From positions 91,745,474 through 91,809,473 of the forward strand of contig OV884011.1 in NCBI GenBank assembly GCA_930367205.1: DNA of 64,000 bases. The letters are read 5' to 3'. Below the pieces are notes generated by a model. That model was not told the DNA's origin. It searched no databases and was given only the letters and a program-made list of their open reading frames with translations. A program made the position numbers and the translations under genes. Position 1 is the first letter of the stretch, and each line of letters opens with the position of its first letter. Below are positions 59,310 through 64,000 of this stretch, in pieces. Source of the DNA: Acanthosoma haemorrhoidale. Lineage: Eukaryota > Arthropoda > Insecta > Hemiptera > Acanthosomatidae.

Positions 59310-62300
59310 GAAATGGCGTATTAAAGTATTTGGTTCATAATTTTAATTCTTATGACTATATCCTAGTTCTATGCACTGTCATTGCCTATTTGTAACGCAT
59401 TGGGTAAACAGGCTTCACCATCAAAATATGGTGAGATATATCTATTTCTTTTGTAGTAGAAACTGTTGTACTTTTACAGACCGAACATTTTTACTGTTAG
59501 TCAATGTCAGAGATAGCAATGGGTCCCATCTTGTATTTGTAAAAATTCACCTGCCATCCATTGGACGACCCAATATGCAGATATCCTGGTAATGCAATGA
59601 GAATAATCTGTAGAATTCTACCTAAGAAGTCCCAGATAGTTCTTCCTTCCCTACCCTACCGAAAAAGGAAATATGACATGATGATAGTGTGAAATCATGA
59701 AAAGAGGATAAATGGAAGGAACAACGAATGGGACATATTACCTTATGTTACCTTTGTAACATAAGGTGAATCTGGCTGAATCTAAAAGAATTCCTTGGTA
59801 AAAAAAATCAACATTGATGGTTTAATTTGTGACACCAGATGAATCAAAAGTAGGTGAGTTCACGATGGATCAAATATTCTACTACCTCTAGAGTTTTGCT
59901 ACCGGGACGAATTTTCATTCGATTACTTTTCCAGTCATGGTTATAAACAGAAACTACTTTATGTTTAAATATCATCTAATTTTTGAAGGCCCAAAATAAA
60001 ATTGAATCGCAGAAAAGTTGTGAAAAAAACTAACCAGGAGGAAGTGGAACCACTAAAGAGGCAGCAATGTAAAGCATCTAATACGACACAACACTCAAGA
60101 TTTCCCACCGGATTCATCCAATCCTATTACATGATCACTTGAACACGTGGGAAGTTCGCAGCCTAGAGGCTCATCAGTTCTAGCTTCTCAACTCTTCAGT
60201 AGCTTCGGTTTGGAACGTTCACGCTCGGTGACCTGAATAAACTGCTCCATGCGCCAATTAACTTGTACACATTGATTGTAACAATTGTTAGATTTCTCTA
60301 GGAGAGCCAAATTCAGTGGACAGTATAACAAAACAACCAACGTTTGTATCTCTTCATAAGCTATTTGAAATTGGCAAACGCTTTCAACAGGTCATCCTCA
60401 ACAATCATACTAAAAGGAAAAACACTAAACATTTAAATGATAAAGGCATAAAAAAAATTAAAAGTTAAAATACAAAAGATGGATAGTGATGAGTGTTGTT
60501 TTTATCTTATACCATTGGTATATACATTGATTTTTGTAATTTTTTACGCAGATCATATTGCAGTTTCCATTTAACATTTAAAAAGAAATGTTTTTATCTT
60601 TTAAATTTTAACTGTTGGTTGTAGCTTTACAATTAAACAAAATGTTGACAATTAAAAAACGAAACAAACTTTGGTGTTATTTAAAACCTAAATGACACTA
60701 TATCTTCTGATATCATTGTGTATAATAGCAATAATTTATAATTATGTCTATTCTAAAAAACCAATGACAGTGATAATATTTATATTTAAACGAAAACTAG
60801 ACAACAAATTAAAAATAGGACATCTTATTGAATGGAATCCAATTAATTCAGAAAGTATATTATTTGTATTTATAGAATTATTCTGTAACTTTTAACGGAA
60901 AAAAATGAAAGCCATAAATGAAGCTTTAACACTTTCTTAGAATCGGACGAAGATTTTTTTTTATGCTCCTTAATTAGTATTCGAGTATATTTCAATAAAT
61001 AAGCGCTTGGTCTGTAGTTCTTTTGATTATAAATAAACGATCATTGTCATTTAAATTTTAGCTTTGAGTGACTAGTGGTAAGCTTCTTTGAGTGTAGATT
61101 TTCGCCTAAATATTACTTACCTAAATCAGAGATACCGACTTTACTATTAGAAAAAAAAAATTCAGACTATAATACAGGATATAAAAGTAACTTTGACCTT
61201 GCTCATAAAAGTTTAATGCGATTTCATGAAACTGAACATTAGAATTTCAAGTTAATACATATTGGCTGTAATACACATCAAATTTAACTTTCAAATTAGT
61301 TACTACATATTCACAGTGCCTTCTTGTCATGTGATGATTGTCTTGAAAATGCACTTTTGGCCCTGGAAGGCATTAGAAAAGGTTTCTTCAAGCAACAAAT
61401 TCTGGGCGACATTAACGCTAATATTAAATATAGAAAAACAAATTAACAAACAGTCACAGAATTTCTCTATTCTTATTTTCATCCATATTGGCAATCGCCT
61501 ATTCAGCTATCTACCGGATTTAAATTTATAAATTACAATTGTAAATAACATGAAATTATTTGAAAATAAAAAATGGTCTTGGCCATAATTCAGTTAAGCT
61601 ATAAATAATAAAATCATTACTTTTATTCACTGAATTCCAAATTAGTGACTTCCAGAAAAAATAAATGAATTTCATAAATTAACGAACATAAACTGCAATA
61701 AAAAGGTCTGCTGGGTAAAACATATAACCAACCACTCATATAAATATCCAATATAAAGTTTTTTAACACAACTAGGAACCCACCTCGTAGGTACCAGTAT
61801 AAGATCATATTTGATGTGTTCCTCTCAAAATTTTAGTTCATCAATTCAACAGCTGACTAACTACCAGCATACTATTGATAAATAACTTTATACTACTTTT
61901 TATTTGATTTTTTTTTACATATTTCATTACATGTCACGGTTTACATTTTCATGTTTTTATTGCTTTGTCATTTTTAAATCATATTGAAATATTTAAAAAA
62001 TCATTTCAGCATTAGGAAAGCTAAATGAAAACCTAGTCAATTACGAAAGAAATATACAAAAATAAACTAATTCAAACACTTTATATTCAATAATTTATAT
62101 ATTACATTCAAAAAGTTTTACTTTGATAAACATGATGAATGGGTCATCAAGCAATCTATCCATTACCAAAATAATAGCTGTTGATGAAATACAATAACAT
62201 TTAATACCGATTATTCAGTTGCAGATTTTTTTTTCTTATTCTAAATTAGTAACTATAATTGCCGTCACGGAATCGGAACCTTGAGAACCCTTGTACAGGC

Positions 62301-62640
62301 CTGTTGCAGCTCTGTGCACTACTTAACTCCTTTACTTCGATAATGTCAATCATTAGCCAATAAACAAATTGGTGGTTACTCCCCCGCACACCTGTATGTG
62401 GCAGGTAGTCCCTTCATCCCAAGCCAATGATTTCATGACGACGACTATAGTCATAGTTTAAGCTAAAGGCAATATAGGTTCTGGCTACTATATAAAACCA
62501 TGTAACAGAAAAAAAAGGAAATGGTTAAATAAGAAACCTGAATAATTCAATGTTTTTCAATTTTATTCCAGTCTCATAAACAAGTTTCCCAACTGGCAAT
62601 AACACAGTTCCTCTAAAATGACTGTACTTTTAGCATGTAC
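59310..62640. other. AT-rich noncoding DNA
   Basis: Several ORFs of 60-90 codons occur, none with a motif or splice support. One exon-like micro-feature at 61121-61143 is listed separately. A GC-richer patch at about 62270-62450 remains unexplained. Confidence 0.45.
61121..61143 (-). other. Possible microexon or recursive splice site
   Basis: On the minus strand a long T-run followed by CTAATAG precedes 23 nt, which are followed by GTAAGTAAT. The end of the 23-mer itself reads TTTAG|GTAAGT, so it could alternatively be a zero-length recursive splice site (an acceptor directly abutting a donor). One frame of the 23-mer is open (KVGISDL). Confidence 0.22.
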
Positions 62641-62644
62641 AGTA

Positions 62645-62940
62645 GTGTCTGATGTTTGGAGACAACCCCCTAAATACACCACACCAACTGTTATCTCTAC
62701 CGGCCGGTGGAACAGCTGGCATAAGAAGGTGTCTTTTATATAGATATAACAATATCTGCAGGTTGGTGGAAGGGGGGGGGAGGGATAGGGCTTGTTCAGC
62801 AAACCTTACGGCCGCTGCCGAGGGAAGTTTCCGCTCCCCTGCCCCCGAACATAGGCGATCACAACTACCCTCTGCCGATCTGGCCGAGGTCGCTTACGGC
62901 TTACCGATGCGTGCGGCCCGCCCATCGAATTGAACCTTGG
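62645..62940. other. GC-rich segment, unidentified
   Basis: Sharp rise in GC, including ACCGGCCGGTGG, a G9 run at about 62773 and ACGGCCGCTGCC. Open on both strands (93 codons plus from 62652, 79 codons minus from 62802) with no domain on either. Probably a repeat fragment or CpG-rich element. Confidence 0.3.
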
Positions 62941-64000
62941 AAGGATCACATACAAATTCCAGTTATTTTCAGAAACACCCGGCTGACAATACTACCATTC
63001 ATGTGCGATCTCTGAGGCCACGGGGTTTTGAATTAACTAATCACGTAATGTTGCCTGGTTGTACAAATTGTAGGACACCACTGAAGAATAATAGGACATG
63101 GAATTTTAAAGCTTGTAAAATTTTTGACAAGTTTAAAAAAACAGAAACCATTGGCAAATAATGTTTAATTTATTAGTACAGTCAGAATTTCTTCAATTGG
63201 ATTCATTTACAACTCCTTTCTTTCCAAAAAAAACACCTCAAACATTTCTGCCTTCAATAAGCATTGATCCCTTTTATTACATCTGAGTGCAATTGGTAAG
63301 AATATATTTGAATGTTTAGAAAATCTTACTTTGAATGAATTTAAACAAAAGATGAACTTCTTTGGCAGATATCTGCTGGCAAGCATCTAGTGCGTTATTT
63401 TTTGTATACTAGATGTACTATTACAACCCACGAAACATCAAATATTTGGAAAAATTTTCAACGGATTTAGTCATTTCGATAAGTTGTATTCTAGAAAAAT
63501 TTCCATAAGCTAAACTGTCCATAGAATTCATAGACATTTTACAAGGAAAACGTTTGATGTCTGATGTCGACGAGGTAATGAATGACTGCAAGAGGGTCTG
63601 GAGTTAAATAGTGGCGGAGGAAAAATCAAGCGGATTGGCGATTGTTGCAAGTTTAACTGCATATTAGCTTTTATGGGCTAACAGATGTTACTCGAATTTT
63701 CCAGAGGGGGAGGATTAAAAGCTTCTTGTGTATAAGTAGATATTGTAAAAAAAAATAATTATAAATAAGCCAACTACTATGTTTAGTTATTTAATTTAGT
63801 TACTACCTATTGCAAGAAATGTTACTCATACTAGGTCAATCCTTTCTAGATTATATTATATTATTGGTATTTAAAATTTTTTTTTTCACAATTTCGGGAT
63901 GGATCAACCTGAAACCCCTCTCCCAGCTACTCAGATGCTATTGCCCAATTACCGTGCCTTCCTTCTTCTTCCTCGATTCAGTTCTTTAGTATGTGCCTTC
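62941..64000. other. Noncoding DNA to the window end
   Basis: A 74-codon ORF at 62937-63161 contains a CTNC pair and a Lys-rich end but no recognised domain. The rest is AT-rich with nothing recognised. Confidence 0.45.

Noticed and set aside
62652..62933. 93-codon plus ORF in GC-rich DNA
   Set aside because: The opposite strand is also open, and neither peptide has a recognisable domain; GC-rich DNA has few stops by composition.

Overview
This window looks like AT-rich, gene-poor nuclear DNA of an animal, most probably an arthropod. The sequence evidence is the set of mobile-element families (mariner-like and Tc1-like DNA transposons, a Jockey/CR1-type non-LTR retrotransposon, Ty3/gypsy pol), GA/CT microsatellites of about 105 bp, and exon-like islands bounded by GT-AG splice sites. 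There is no long intact gene, operon, rRNA gene, convincing tRNA gene or CRISPR array. The species cannot be named from sequence alone.

The centrepiece is a tandem satellite of about 59-60 monomers, 189-196 bp each (about 9478-20785). On the plus strand each monomer carries the last ~29 codons and stop of a mariner-type transposase followed by about 100 bp of downstream sequence. A decayed, internally deleted mariner-like element (9013-9392) adjoins the array on its left, and its C-terminal end aligns with the monomer in the same orientation. The array therefore appears to have grown from the 3' end of a mariner element. The two right-most monomers keep the transposase reading frame open to its stop, while interior monomers carry small indels and are arranged in larger duplicated blocks. 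The long minus-strand ORFs over the array are a by-product of the 189-bp (63-codon) period.

Layout. 1-7330: noncoding DNA, a (GA)n and a (CT)n tract, and a Jockey-type reverse-transcriptase relic (5130-5600). 7331-8251: a solo LTR with a perfect 5-bp target duplication. 8454-8699: a splice-acceptor-preceded 82-codon ORF (81 residues plus stop) followed by AATAAA. 9013-20785: mariner relic and satellite. 21760-21933: a palindromic MITE-like element. 27562-27680: a fragment of the solo-LTR family. 32504-33211: two exon-like segments on opposite strands. 37715-38682: a second solo LTR of the same family with its own 5-bp duplication. 40265-48400: three 5'-truncated Jockey 3' ends, all plus strand, with a broken LTR retroelement (gag-like ORFs joined to deleted Ty3/gypsy pol and a probable LTR) between the first two. 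51036-51540: degenerate tandem repeat. 56148-57287: three Tc1-like transposase N-termini, two of them forming a ~490-bp fold-back. The remainder is AT-rich DNA with several short GC-richer islands that could be conserved regulatory DNA or undescribed repeats.

Nothing here acts as a pathway. The window is a record of transposon insertion, internal deletion, LTR-LTR recombination and tandem amplification in intergenic or long-intron DNA, with a few possible host exons.
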